Source: Mercurialis annua (taxonomy: Eukaryota > Streptophyta > Magnoliopsida > Malpighiales > Euphorbiaceae). From it: a DNA stretch of 64,000 bases. The stretch covers positions 186,001 through 250,000 of the forward strand of contig NC_065573.1 in assembly GCF_937616625.2 (NCBI RefSeq), in the 5' to 3' direction. The notes beneath the pieces are model-generated. The model had not been told where the DNA came from. It did no database searches and saw only the letters and a program-made list of their open reading frames with translations. Positions 1-11,300 of this stretch are shown one piece after another. Positions within the stretch are counted from its first letter, which is position 1, and every line of letters begins with the position of its first letter. Both the position numbers and the translations under genes were made by a program.

Positions 1-1579
1 TAAATAAATTTGATACCGATATGAATTTTTTTTTCGTACATAAAGGAATTTTTATTTGTGAGATTTTATCTTTTGAAAAGTGATGAAACTTCGCCAGTTT
101 TGATTTAAAAGAGGATTTTAAATTGTTTTAAATGAACAGTTTTATAAAATCATAAAATTATTGTGAAAGTAAGATTCAGTTATAATTTCAAACTGAGAGC
201 ATTTTATCATGTTGATACGCTTACAAACAAAAGGATTTTTCAACGGGTTAATTTTTTTCGACTTAAAATGATATTTGAATTTGAGGTGCTACTGATTTCA
301 AATTAAAGGTGGTTTACGTTGTTATATATTTGTGTTTACGGAAAGCGTTGTTCTAGAAAAAATTTATTTTGAGCATAACCAATAATCCGATTGATTAAAA
401 TTTGATTTAAATGACCTTCAGTAGGATTCGAGATTTTAGTAATTCAAAATAAATTTTGAGGATAAAAAAAAATTGTTGTCAGGAGTTTAAGTTATGTATT
501 TCTTAGAAATTAGTGTGCTTCTTACATCTTGGTTCGAAAAGTTGATGGTACTGTCAAACTGATCTTAGTTGGTGCAACCGAGACGATTTTAGTGGTGTTT
601 AGTTTTCACCCGTTTTTTTGGTGAGGGCATATTTGATCAGGATGACATTTTGATTTGTTGTTAAGTCTTCTCATATGAGATAATTGGTGTTGTGACCACT
701 ATAAGAAATATAGTGCGTAGGCTTTAAGAGATGTAAGATTATTTCCAGTGAGGGTGTTTGTATGTTTCGGCTTGTAGCAGTGGAGTTTGGCTTAGTAAGT
801 TTTCGATTTGAATTTTGGGTTTGTCTCTACACTTGTTGTATTGCTTTGGTAGTCTTTAAGACTTGCGCCTGTTTGTTTTTGAAATTTTCCTCGAATAGCG
901 TATTGGTTGTTCCCGATTGAAAAATACATTTTTATTTCGTTCACTCGTGGTGTTTGGAGAGTCGTTTGAGGAACCAGATTGTTGAACTCAGAATTTTTTT
1001 CGTGTATGCGTGTGGTGATCTTTCGAGCTTTGAAATCAGTTTTAAATTCGAGGTCATATTTCTTTAAGTTAGGAAAAATGTTGCACCCCATATATTTTTG
1101 GCGTATTTTCGGTTGATTTGTATTTCGTTCCACTTTTACTCTCCTCGGTTTTTGTTGTGGTATTATTATTATTATTATTATTTTATTTTATTTTTGGCGA
1201 GATTTTTCTTCCTTAGGAATTTTCCTAAGTAGGGTTTCTCGTTAATGTTAGGAGGAAGTTATTTTCACCAGGTGTGGTTATTGCTTGAAGTAAGTGAGCC
1301 AGTGCGTTGAAGTTGTCGTTCGTGAGAAGTCTGTGGAGATTGCGGTTGGGTTTCACATAGGTTGATTTATGCGGGTTTTATTTTGTTTCTGTTTGGGTTG
1401 TCACTCGGCCGTTGAGCGATTTTAAAAATAAGAAAATTGTTATGCGTTGTGGTTTCTTTCCAATCTCTTGGGATGCTTTGATCTGTATTTTATGTGTTAC
1501 GTGTGATATTATACGCGCTATGTTTGACTTTTATATTATTTTATTTTTGTGATAAATTCGAGGACGAATTTGTTTTTTA
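1..1579 (+). other. 3' internal region of the LTR element, no recognisable coding sequence
   Basis: This stretch is AT-rich and T-rich on the + strand, with stop codons in all frames. I recognise no protease, reverse transcriptase, RNase H or integrase motif. The only long open stretch (792-1133 on the - strand) has no recognisable domain and runs against the element. The last bases contain TTCGAGGACGAATTT (about 1557-1571), a motif shared with the element at 35873-45050 near its own 3' LTR. It is either heavily decayed pol or non-coding spacer of a non-autonomous element. Confidence 0.6.
1161..1182. repeat. TTA/TAT trinucleotide microsatellite
   Basis: About seven uninterrupted TAT units, followed by T-rich sequence. 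It lies in the non-coding internal region of the left element. Confidence 0.85.
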
Positions 1580-1590
1580 GTTGGGGAGAA
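1580..1590 (+). promoter_or_regulatory. Polypurine tract of the left LTR element
   Basis: The bases GTTGGGGAGAA lie immediately 5' of the LTR's TGTAATA start. This is where the plus-strand primer tract of an LTR retrotransposon belongs. The element at 42655-42667 has the equivalent tract. Confidence 0.75.
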
Positions 1591-4477
1591 TGTAATATCC
1601 CGTATTTTTTCAGCGTATTTCGATGAGTTTCCGGTAGTAATTTGAAGTCGTTTACAAATTTATGGTTCGATTCATGTTCAAATCAGCGTTGAGCCGGTTG
1701 GCCCATGTTTTGCTATTATTTTCTTGGCCCATGGTAATCCTTGCATATTAATTATTCATTTCTTTCCTACACGTTTTATTTGGCCCATGCTATTTTGGTT
1801 GTCCATGCAATCTGCAGGAGCAGTAACTTGTTGCGTTAATTTCTTTTTCTTTCCTTAAATAATTAAGCCATTTTTAAAACCATTTTAAAACACTAATTTA
1901 TTCATCACTTAAATCTAACCCTAGCAGTCAACTCTATCTCAAATCCTCTAAAAATCGCTCTCCAAATTATCCTCATTCTGCTCGTGAAATTCGTTAAGAA
2001 TCATCGTCATATTTCAGTTTTTGGCTTAAATCGATACTTTCGTTCTTTGATTCGTTCTTATTCGTTTTAGCATCGATTGGGATCTGTCCCGTCTCTGCCG
2101 TAACTAACTTAGTCCTCTTCGATTCTAAACTTTGAAATCGTAATTTGGTACGTTAATCTCTTCGTTATTCGCACCGTCGTTTTATCATTTTTGTTGAGAA
2201 TATTAGCTATTTTGCTCTTGTTCCTTGTTGTTGATTTCTGTCACTTTGATAGGGCTGTTTCTGTTGTTCATTAGAGTTATAAATTGATTTGTAATGGTTT
2301 GTTATGGGATTCTTTCGTGAGATTCGACTTGTGTCAGAATTCGTTGCTGTTGTGTTCTTGGATGTTGCTGCCGTAGGTTTCATAGTTTCTGAGATTGTTA
2401 TATTTTACCAACGGAATTAACTGGTTAGCGTTTGATCTCATGATTATTAAATAAGATTAATTTATGTGGTTCATGTCTTTGACTATTACTGCTTTTCCAT
2501 TGTTTAAGTTCTTGTTCACGTTAATGTTCCTGGTCTTACGTTATTGGTATTTTGAAATATTAAGTTTACACTGTTAATTGAATTCAACATGGCTTTTCAT
2601 CTTTTAGTTTGAATTCATATGGTATAATAATTAGCGGCAAAGGTTATATTCAAATGTTTTGGGCTTGGCTATTTTGATTTCTGCAAATGTGATATTGGCT
2701 TCAATTGTTATGGCTTATGTTCAATTGGTTTTAGGTGGCAGTGATTTGTTTGAGACATTGATTGGCCAATATTAAATCCTTTAATTCCTATTGGTTTCTT
2801 TATGTATATTTTATTTGGTATTATTTTGATTAATACCGGTTTTGAATCGAACTTTTGATTATCGTTTTGATTTCTAAATTTCTAATCGATAACATTATTT
2901 TTTTTTAAATCTGAAAATAATATTAGTTTCGGTTCTAATTTAAATTGTTTTGATTATATGAATTTAAAAACGATAATCATTTTATAACCTACAATTATAT
3001 AATCACTTGGGTAATTATTAATTGTTATTTTGAGATTTTGATTTACCGTGCCAATGTGATTAAAGTTATATTTATAACTTCTGGATTTCGTTTCGAGTAA
3101 TAAATTGTCAAATTGAAAACGATGATTATTTTATAATCTAAATTAATATAATTACTCGAATAATTATATTTGATTTTAAATATTTTTTTAGTATGTCATT
3201 TTGGCTAAATTACAATTTAGCCCTTGAACGTTTTTTAAAACTTATTTGATTATGTTTTTGGTTGTAACTTGGCTTACTGGAAGTTAAAGTTATTGGGTTC
3301 CGCTATAAATATTGATTTATTATTTTATCAAAATTGATTCTATAATTATAAATTATGGTTTATAATTGAATATGATTATATTTATTTTATCAAAGTAATT
3401 TTTGGAAATTATAAACTTTGGTTTATATTTTGATAAAATAATTGGGTCGGGTTAGACTTGGGTCACCCGACATGTGAGGTAACTTGGTAGTTATTGGTAA
3501 CTCGGCTAACCCAATATTTGAGGAAATGGATTTAAGTTATTAATTACTTATTATTTAAGTAATATTTTCAGGAACGGATTTTAATGCGAAAACCCAATAG
3601 ACTTGGCTTATTTTTTATTGAGTATTGCCTTACTCGATGTAATTCGTTTTTGACTCGGGCCATTACGTGATTAATTGTTCATTATATTCTAGTAATGTTT
3701 CGCTTGTCAGGTTTTCATGTGGATTAGCAAGCAGTGAGTTTGTAGTGCTATTTACCGCTTTATTAAGTACCGCATCATATTTTAATATTATAAATGATTT
3801 TCAATTGTTTTAAGCGATTATGGATCTGGATTGAAACGAGCTACTCGATAGGCTTTGTATCGAGACTGTGTGCACCGGTAAGTACTCTGGGATCGGCAGA
3901 CTAAGGTCTTGCTTACGCTGGTATATGACGAGGATTTGTTCCCGTCCACTTTGGGTTTTCAGTATGCTATGCCATACTTACGCTGGGATCATTTCAATAC
4001 TGTTATTCCATAATCATATATTATATTAGTATAAAAGGGTTTTGATTTAAAGATTTGAAACTTAATAAATGTAAATAGTATTGCGAACTCATCTCAGTAT
4101 ATCTGACCCCTGTTGTTTCCCCATTTTTCCAAGTTTATTATTTTGAGCGAGTCTGCTGATCTCCAAATCTTTATTCCTCGGAGATTTATTTTATTGTAAT
4201 AAATTATCAAACTGATTTTATTCTTAGACCGCAGTAATAAACTAGAAGTCTTTATTATTCTAGTTTGTCTGTCGGTTTGGTCTGACTGGCTTTATTTTAT
4301 GCTTGGGCATATTTATTGTTTAACTCTGGTTATTCATTATTTAATGTAAGTAATTATATTTAAGTTGTTATATTATTTATATGTTTGAGTGTTTATCCGC
4401 GAGGCTTGCTACGGGTTTTGGTACGACCATAGCCATACCCTAGCGCCGGTCGCAATCCATGAAATTGGGTCGTGACA
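1591..4477 (+). repeat. 3' LTR of the left element (2,887 bp)
   Basis: It starts TGTAATATCC and ends GGGTCGTGACA, with TG...CA termini. It shares several blocks with the solo LTR at 26346-28290: around 3430-3470 (GGGTCGGGTTAGAC and CCGACATG), around 3730-3890 (scattered shared words up to GTGCACCGGTAAGTACT) and the last 90 bp (GAGGCTTGCTACGGGTT to GGTCGTGACA). The two are therefore the same or sister families, this copy being about 0.9 kb longer. I see no GC-rich palindromic minisatellite here, unlike the other LTR sequences in the window. Confidence 0.85.
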
Positions 4478-4848
4478 ATTACTAAACAAATCCAAACGTT
4501 TCCTATATCAAACAATTTAAGCCAAACAATTACAATGATACGAAACAAAACCAAGCATTTCACCTTTTTAACAATTTAAGCCAAACGTTTACAAACGTTA
4601 CGAAACAAATCCAAACCTTTCACCTTTTTAGCGATTTAAGCTAAACGTTTATAAACGATACGAAACAAATCCAAAAATTTAGCATTTTTTGCGATTTAAG
4701 CCAAAAATTTACAAACACAACGAAACAAATCCAAACGTTTCACCTTTTTAGCAATTTAAGCCAAACATTTACAAATGCCACGAAACACATCCAAACGTTT
4801 CATCTTTTTAGCGATTTAAGCCAAACGTTTGCAAGCGGTACGGAACAA
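4478..4848 (+). repeat. 60-bp satellite, + orientation (short left block)
   Basis: About six monomers in the orientation that reads ACGAAACAAATCC then TTTTTAGCGATTTAAGCC. The block begins directly after the LTR end and stops inside a monomer at the switch to - orientation. Monomers differ mainly at CpG positions. It belongs to the same family as all other satellite in the window and probably continues the array broken by the left element. Confidence 0.95.
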
Positions 4849-4856
4849 ATCGCTAA
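4845..4856. other. Satellite orientation switch, left inversion breakpoint
   Basis: The + monomer reads as far as GGAACAAATC and the - monomer continues as AAATCGCTAATAGG. The two share AAATC (4847-4851), so the breakpoint is ambiguous over about 5 bp. It pairs with the second switch at about 26316. Confidence 0.85.
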
Positions 4857-4860
4857 TAGG

Positions 4861-5220
4861 GTGAAACGTTTAGATTTGTTTCGTACCGTTAATAAACATT
4901 TGGCTTAAATCGCTAAAAAGATGAAACATTTGAATTTGTTTCGTAACGTTTGTAAAAATTTGGCTTAAATCGCTAAAAAGGTGAAATGTTTTGATTGTTT
5001 TGGTATCGTTTGTAACCGTTTGGCTTAAATCGCTAAAAAGGTGAAACGTTTGAATTTGTTTCGTACCGTTAATAAACATTTGGCTTAAATCGCTAAAAAG
5101 GTGAAACGTTTGAATTTGTTTCGTAACGTTTGTAAATGTTTGGCTTAAATCGCTAAAAAGGTGAAATGTTTTGATTTGTTTTGTATCGTTTGTAACCGTT
5201 TGGCTTAAATCGCTAAAAAG
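4861..5220 (-). repeat. Tandem duplication of a 180-bp trimer
   Basis: Three monomers at 4861-5040 are repeated at 5041-5220. The first monomer of each has the unusual TACCGTTAATAAACATT, and the third has the unusual GTATCG or GGTATCG followed by TTTGTAACCG. The related segment at 9757-9945 has this trimer only once, so the duplication is local to the left end of the inverted block. Confidence 0.85.
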
Positions 5221-8200
5221 GTGTAACGTTTGGATTTGTTTCGTAACCTTTGTAAACGTTTGGATTAAATTTCTAAAAAGGCGAAACTCTTTGATTTGTT
5301 TCGTAACGTTATGTTTGGCTTAATTTGCTGAAAAGGAGAAACGCTTGGATTTGTTTCGTAATGTTTGTAAACGTTTGTCTTAAATTGTTAAAAAGGTGAA
5401 GCGTTTGGATTATTTTCGTAGCATTTCTAAACGTTTGGCTTAAATCGCGAAAAAGGTGAAACGTTTGAATTAGTTTCGTACTGTTTGTAACCGTTTGGCT
5501 TAAATCGGTAAAAAGGTGAAACGTTTAGATTTATTTCGTAATGTTTGTAACCGTTTAGCTTAAATTGGTGAAAAGGTGGAAATGCTTGGATTTATTTCGT
5601 AACGTTTGTAAACGTTTCGCTTAAATTGCTTAAAAGATAAAACGATTGGTTTTGTTTCGTAACGTTTGTAAACGTTTGGCTAAAAATGAGAAACGTTTGG
5701 ATTTATTTTGTAACATATGTAAAGCTTTGGCTTCAATGGCTGAAAAGGTGAAACGTTTGGATTTGTTTCGCAACATTTGTAAATGTTTGGCTTAAATCGC
5801 TAAAAAACTGAAACGTTTGGATTTGTTTCGTAACATTTTAAACCTTTGGCTTAAATCGCTAAAATCGGGAAACATTTGGATTTGTTTCGTAACGTTTGTA
5901 AACGTTTGACTTAAATCACTAAAAAGGTGAAACGTTTGGATTTGTTTCATAACGTTTGTAAACGTTTGGCTTATATTTCTAAAAAGGTGAAACACTTGGA
6001 TTTGTTTCATAACGTTTGTAAACGTTTGGCTTAATTGCTAAAAATGTGAAACGTTTGGATTGGTTTCGTAACGTTTGTAAACGTTTGGCTTCAATCGCTA
6101 AAAAGGTAAAACATTTGGATTTGTTTCGTAACGTTTGTAAACGTTTGGCTTAAATCGCTAAAAAGGTGAAACGTTTGGATTTGTTTCGTAACGTTTGTAA
6201 ACCTTTGTCTTAACTAGCTAAAAAGGTTAAATGTTTGGATTTGCTTCGTAGCGTTTGTAAACGTTTGGCTTAAATCGCTAAAAATTTGAAACGTTTGGTT
6301 TTGTTCCGAAACCTTAGTAAACGTTTGGCTTAAATTGCGAAAAAAGTGAGACGTTTGGCATAAGTCGCTAAAAATGTGAAATGTTTGGTTTTGTTTCATA
6401 TCGTTTGTAAACATTTGGCTTAAATCTCTAAAAAGGTGAAACATTTGAATTTGTTTCGTAACATTTGTAAAAGTTTGGCTTCAATTACTAAAAAGGAGAA
6501 ATGTTTGGACTTGTTTCGTAGCGTTTCTAAACGTTTTGCATAAATCGCGAAAAGGTGAAACGTTTAAATTTGTTTCGTACCGTTTGTAACCGTTTGGCTT
6601 AAATCGTTAAAAAGGTGAAACGTTTGGATTTCTTTCGTAATGTTTGTAAACGTTTAGCTTAAATTGCAGAAAAGGTGGAAAAGCTTGGATTTGTTTCGTA
6701 ACGTTTGTAAACGTTTGGCTTAATTTGCTAAAAAGGTGAAACGATTAGTTTTGTTTCGTAACGTTTGTAAACGTTTGGCTTAAATTGCTAAAAATGTGAA
6801 ACGTTTGAATTGGTTTCGTAACGTTTGTTACGTTTGGCTTCAATCACTAAAACGGTGAAACATTTATATTTATTTTGTAAGGTTTGTAAACGTTTGGCTT
6901 AAATCGCTAAAAAGGTGAAACGTTTGGATTTTATTCGTAACGTTTGTAAACGTTTGTCTTAAATAGCTAAAAAGGTTAAATGTTTGGATTTGCTTCGTAG
7001 CGTTTGTAAACATTTGGCTTAAATTGCTAAAAATGTGAAACGTTTGGTTTCGTTCCGAAACGTTAGTAAACGTTTGGCTTAAATTGCTAAAAAGGGGAAA
7101 CGTTTGGATTAAATCGCTAAAAATGCAAAACGTTTGACTTTGTTTCGTAATGTTTGTAAAGGTTTGGCTTAAATCGCTAAAAAGGTGAAACATTTGGATT
7201 TGCTTCGTAACATTTGTAAACATTAGGCTTAAATCGCTAAAAAGGTGAAACATTTGGATTTGTTTCGTAACGTTTGTAAATGTTTGGCTTAAATCGCTAA
7301 AAAAGTGAAACGTTTGGATTTGTTTAGTAACGTTTGTAAACATTTGGCTTAAATCGCTAAAAAGTTGAAATATTTGGATTTGTTTCGTAACGTATGTAAA
7401 CATTTGGCTTAAATTGCTAAAAAGGTAAAACGCTTAGATTTGTTTAGTAAACTTTATAAAGGTTTGACTTAAATTGCTAAAAAGGTGAAACGCTTGGATT
7501 TGTTACGTAACGTTTGTAAACGTTTGGCTTAAATTGTTAAAAAGGTGAAAAATTTGGATTTGTTTCGTAACCTTTGTAAACATTTGGCTAAAAAGGCAAA
7601 ACATTTGGATTTGTTTCTTACGTTTTTAATGTTTGGCTTAAATCACTACAAAGGTGAAATATTTGGATTTGTTTCGTAACGTTTGTAGACGTTTGGCTTA
7701 AATTGATAAAAAACTGAAACGCTTGGATTTGTTTCGTAACGTTTATAAACGTTTGGTTTAATTTGCTAAAAAGGTGAAACGCTTGGTTTTGTTTTGTAAT
7801 ATTTGTAAACGTTTGGCTTAAATCGCTAAAAATGTGAAATGTTTGGATTTGTTTCGTAACGTTTTAAACGTTTGGTTTATATCGCAAAAAAGGTGAAACA
7901 TTTGGATTTCTTTCGTAGCGTTTGAAAATGTTTGGCTTAAATTGATAAAAAGGTGAAACGTTTGGATTTGTTTCGTACCGTTTGTAAACGTTTGGATTTG
8001 TTTCGTACCGTTTGTAAACGTTTGGCCTAAATCGCTAAAAAGGTGAAACGTTTGGATTTGTTTCGTAACGTTTGTAAACATTTGGATTAAATCGCTAAAA
8101 AGGTGAAACGTTTGCATTTGTTTCGTATCGTTTGTAATCGTTTGGTTTAAATCGCTAAAATGGTGAAGCGTTTGGATTTGTTTGGTAACCTTTGTAAACG

Positions 8201-8344
8201 TTTGGCTTAAATTGCTAAAAATGCGAAACGCTTTGATTTGTTTCGTAACGTTTGTATATGTTTGGCTTAATTTGCTCAAAAGGAGAAATGCTTAGATTTG
8301 TTTCATAATGTTTGTAAACGTTTGGCTTAAATTGCTAAAAAAGC

Positions 8345-11300
8345 GAAACGTTTGGATTTATTTTGTAGCGTTTCTAAACGTTTGGCTTAAATCGCGAAAA
8401 AGGTGAAACATTTGAATTTGTTTCGTACCGTTTGTAACCGTTTGGCTTAAATCGGTAAAAAGATGAAACGTTTGGATTTATTTCTGAATGTTTCTAAATG
8501 TTTGGCTTAAATTGCTGAAAAGGTGGAAACGCTTGGATTTGTTTCGTAACGTTTGTAAACGTTTGGCTTAAATTGGTAAAAAGGTGAAACGATTGGTTTT
8601 GTTTCGTAACGTTTGTAAACGTTTGGCTTAAATTGCTAAAAATGGGAAACGTTTGGATTGTTTTTGCAACGTTTGTAAACGTTTGTCTTCAATCGCCAAT
8701 AAAGGAGAAACATTTCGATTTGTTTCGTAACGTTTGTAAACGTTTGGCTTAAATCGCTAAAAAGGTGAAACGTTTGGATTTGTTTCGCAACGTTTGTAAA
8801 CATTTGGCTTAAATAGAAAAAAATGTGAAACATCTGGTTTTGTTCTGAAATGGTAGTAAACGTTTGGATTAAATTACTAAAAAGGTGAAACGTTGGCTTA
8901 AATCGTTAAAAATGTGAAACGTTTGGCTTTGTTTCGTAATGTTTGTAAACGTTTGGCTTAAATCGCTAAAAAGGTGAAACATATGGATTTGTTTTGTAAC
9001 GTTTGTAAATGTTAGGCTTAAATCGCTAAAAAGGTGAAACGTTTGGATTTGTTTCGTAACGTTTGTAAATGTTTGGCTTCAATCGCTAAAAAGAATGGAT
9101 TTGTTTCGTAACGTTTGTAAACATTTGGCTTAAATCGCTAAAAAGGTGAAACGTTTAGATTTATTTCGTAACGTTTGTAAACGTTTGCCTTAAATTGCTA
9201 AAGATGTTAAACGCTTGAATTTGTTTCGTAAATTTTGTAAAGATTTGGCTTAAATTGCTAAAAAGGTGAAACGCTTGGATTTGTTTCGTAACGTTTGTAA
9301 ACGTTTGGCTTAATTTGCTAAAAAGGTGAAAATTTTGGATTTGTTTTGTAACCTTTGTAAACATTTGGCTAAAAAGGTGAAACGTTTGGATTTGTTTCCT
9401 ACGTTTGTAAACGTTCGGCTTTACTCGCTAAAAAGGTGAAATGTTTGGATTTGTTTCGTAACGTTTATAAACGTTTGGCTTAAATTGCTAAAAAAGTGAA
9501 ACGCTTGGATATGTTTCGTAACTTTTATAAACGTTTGGCTTAAATTGCTAAAAAGGTGAAACGCTTGGTTTTTTTTCGTAATGTTTGTAAACATTTGGCT
9601 TAAATCGCTAAAAATGTGAAATGTTTGGATTTATTTGGTAACATTTAAATTGTTTGGTTTTGTTTCATAACGTTTGTAAACGTTTAGCTTATATCTCTAT
9701 AAATGAGAAAAATTTGGATTTGTTTCGTAGCTTTTATAAACGTTTGGCTTAAATCGCTAATAGGGGGAAACGTTTAGATTTGTTTCGTACCGTTAATAAA
9801 CATTTGGCTTAAATCGCTAAAAAGGTGAAACGTTTGAATTTGTTTCGTAACATTTGTAAACGTTTGGCTTAAATCGCTAAAAAGGTGAAATGTTTGGATT
9901 TGTTTTGTATCGTTTGTAATCGTTTGGCTTAAATCGCTAAAAAGGTGTAACGTTTGGATTTATTTCGTAACCTTTGTAAACGTTTGGCTTAAATTGCTAA
10001 AAAGGCGAAACTCTTTGATTTGTTTCGTAACGTTATGTTTGGCTTAATTTGCTAAAAAGGAGAAACGCTTGGATTTGTTTCGTAACGTTTGTAAACGTTT
10101 GGCTTAAATTGTTAAAAAGGTGAAACGTTTGGATTATTTTCGTATCATTTCTAAACGTTTGGCTTAAATCGCGAAAAAGGTGAAATGTTTGAATTAGTTT
10201 TGTACTGTTTGTAACCGTTTGGCTTAAATCGGTAAAAAGGTGAAATGTTTAGATTTATTTCGTAATTTTTTTAACCGTTTAGCTTAAATTGGTGAAAAGG
10301 TGGAAACGCTTGGATTTATTTCGTAACGTTTGTAAACGTTTGGCTTAAATTGCTAAAAAGATGAAACGATTGGTTTTGTTTCGTAACGTTTGTAAACGTT
10401 TGGCTTAAATTGCTAAAAATGAGAAACGTTTGGATTGGTTTCGTAACGTTTGTAAACGTTTGGCTTCAATCGCTAAAAAGGTGAAACATTTGGATTTGTT
10501 TCGTAACATTTGTAAACGTTAGGCTTAAATCGCTAAAAAGGTGAAACGTTTGGATTTATTTCGTACCGTTTGTAAACATTTGGCTTAAATAGCTAAAAAG
10601 GTTAAATGTTTGGATTTGTTTCGTAGCGTTTGTAAACGTTTGCCTTAAATAGCTAAAAATTTGAAACGTTTGGTTTTGTTCTGAAACGTTAGTAAACGTT
10701 TGGCTTAAATTGCTAAAAAAAGTGAAACGTTTGGCTTAAATCACTAAAAATGTGAAACGTTTGGCTTTGTTTCGTATCGTTTGTAAACATTTGGCTTAAA
10801 TCGCCAAAAAGGTGAAACATTTGAATTTTCGTCGCAACGTTTTAAACGTTTGGATGTGTTTCGAAACATTTGGATTTGTTTCGTAACATTTGTTAAAGTT
10901 TGGCTTCAATTACTGAAAAGGGGAAATTTTTGGATTTGTTTTGTAGCGTTTATAAATGTTTGGCTTAAATCGCGAAAAGGTGAAACGTTTGAATTTGTTT
11001 CGTACCGTTTGTAACAGTTTTGGCTTAAATTGGTAAAAAGATGAAACGTTTGGATTTATTTCGTAATGTTTGTAAACGTTTAGCTTAAAATGCTGAAAAG
11101 GTTGAAAAGCTTGAATTTGTTTCGTGTTTGTAACCGTTTGGCTTAAATCGGTAAAAAGGTGAAACGTTTGGATTTATTTCGTAATGTTTGTAAACGTTTA
11201 GCTTAGATTGCTTAAAAGATGGAAACGTTTGGATTTGTTTCGTAACGTGTGTAAACGTTTGGCATAAATTGCTAAAAAGATGGAACGATTAGTTTTGTTT

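Larger units (their letters stand above)
1..4477 (+). mobile_element. LTR retrotransposon, 3' part only (internal region plus 3' LTR)
   Basis: The right end is an LTR (1591-4477) preceded by a purine-rich tract, which is the normal order at the 3' end of an element on the + strand. The 5' LTR and any coding region lie left of the window, so completeness and target duplication cannot be tested. The base after the LTR enters a + oriented satellite monomer directly (ATTAC, satellite phase GTTAC), so the element was inserted into the satellite. The Ty3/gypsy assignment rests on the motif ending TTCGAGGACGAATTT just before the tract, which resembles the end of pol in such elements, and on a similar end in the element at 35873-45050. 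Confidence 0.8.

Noticed and set aside
792..1133. 113-codon open frame on the - strand
   Set aside because: It is antisense to the element's internal region, with no recognisable domain and low-complexity composition; probably chance.
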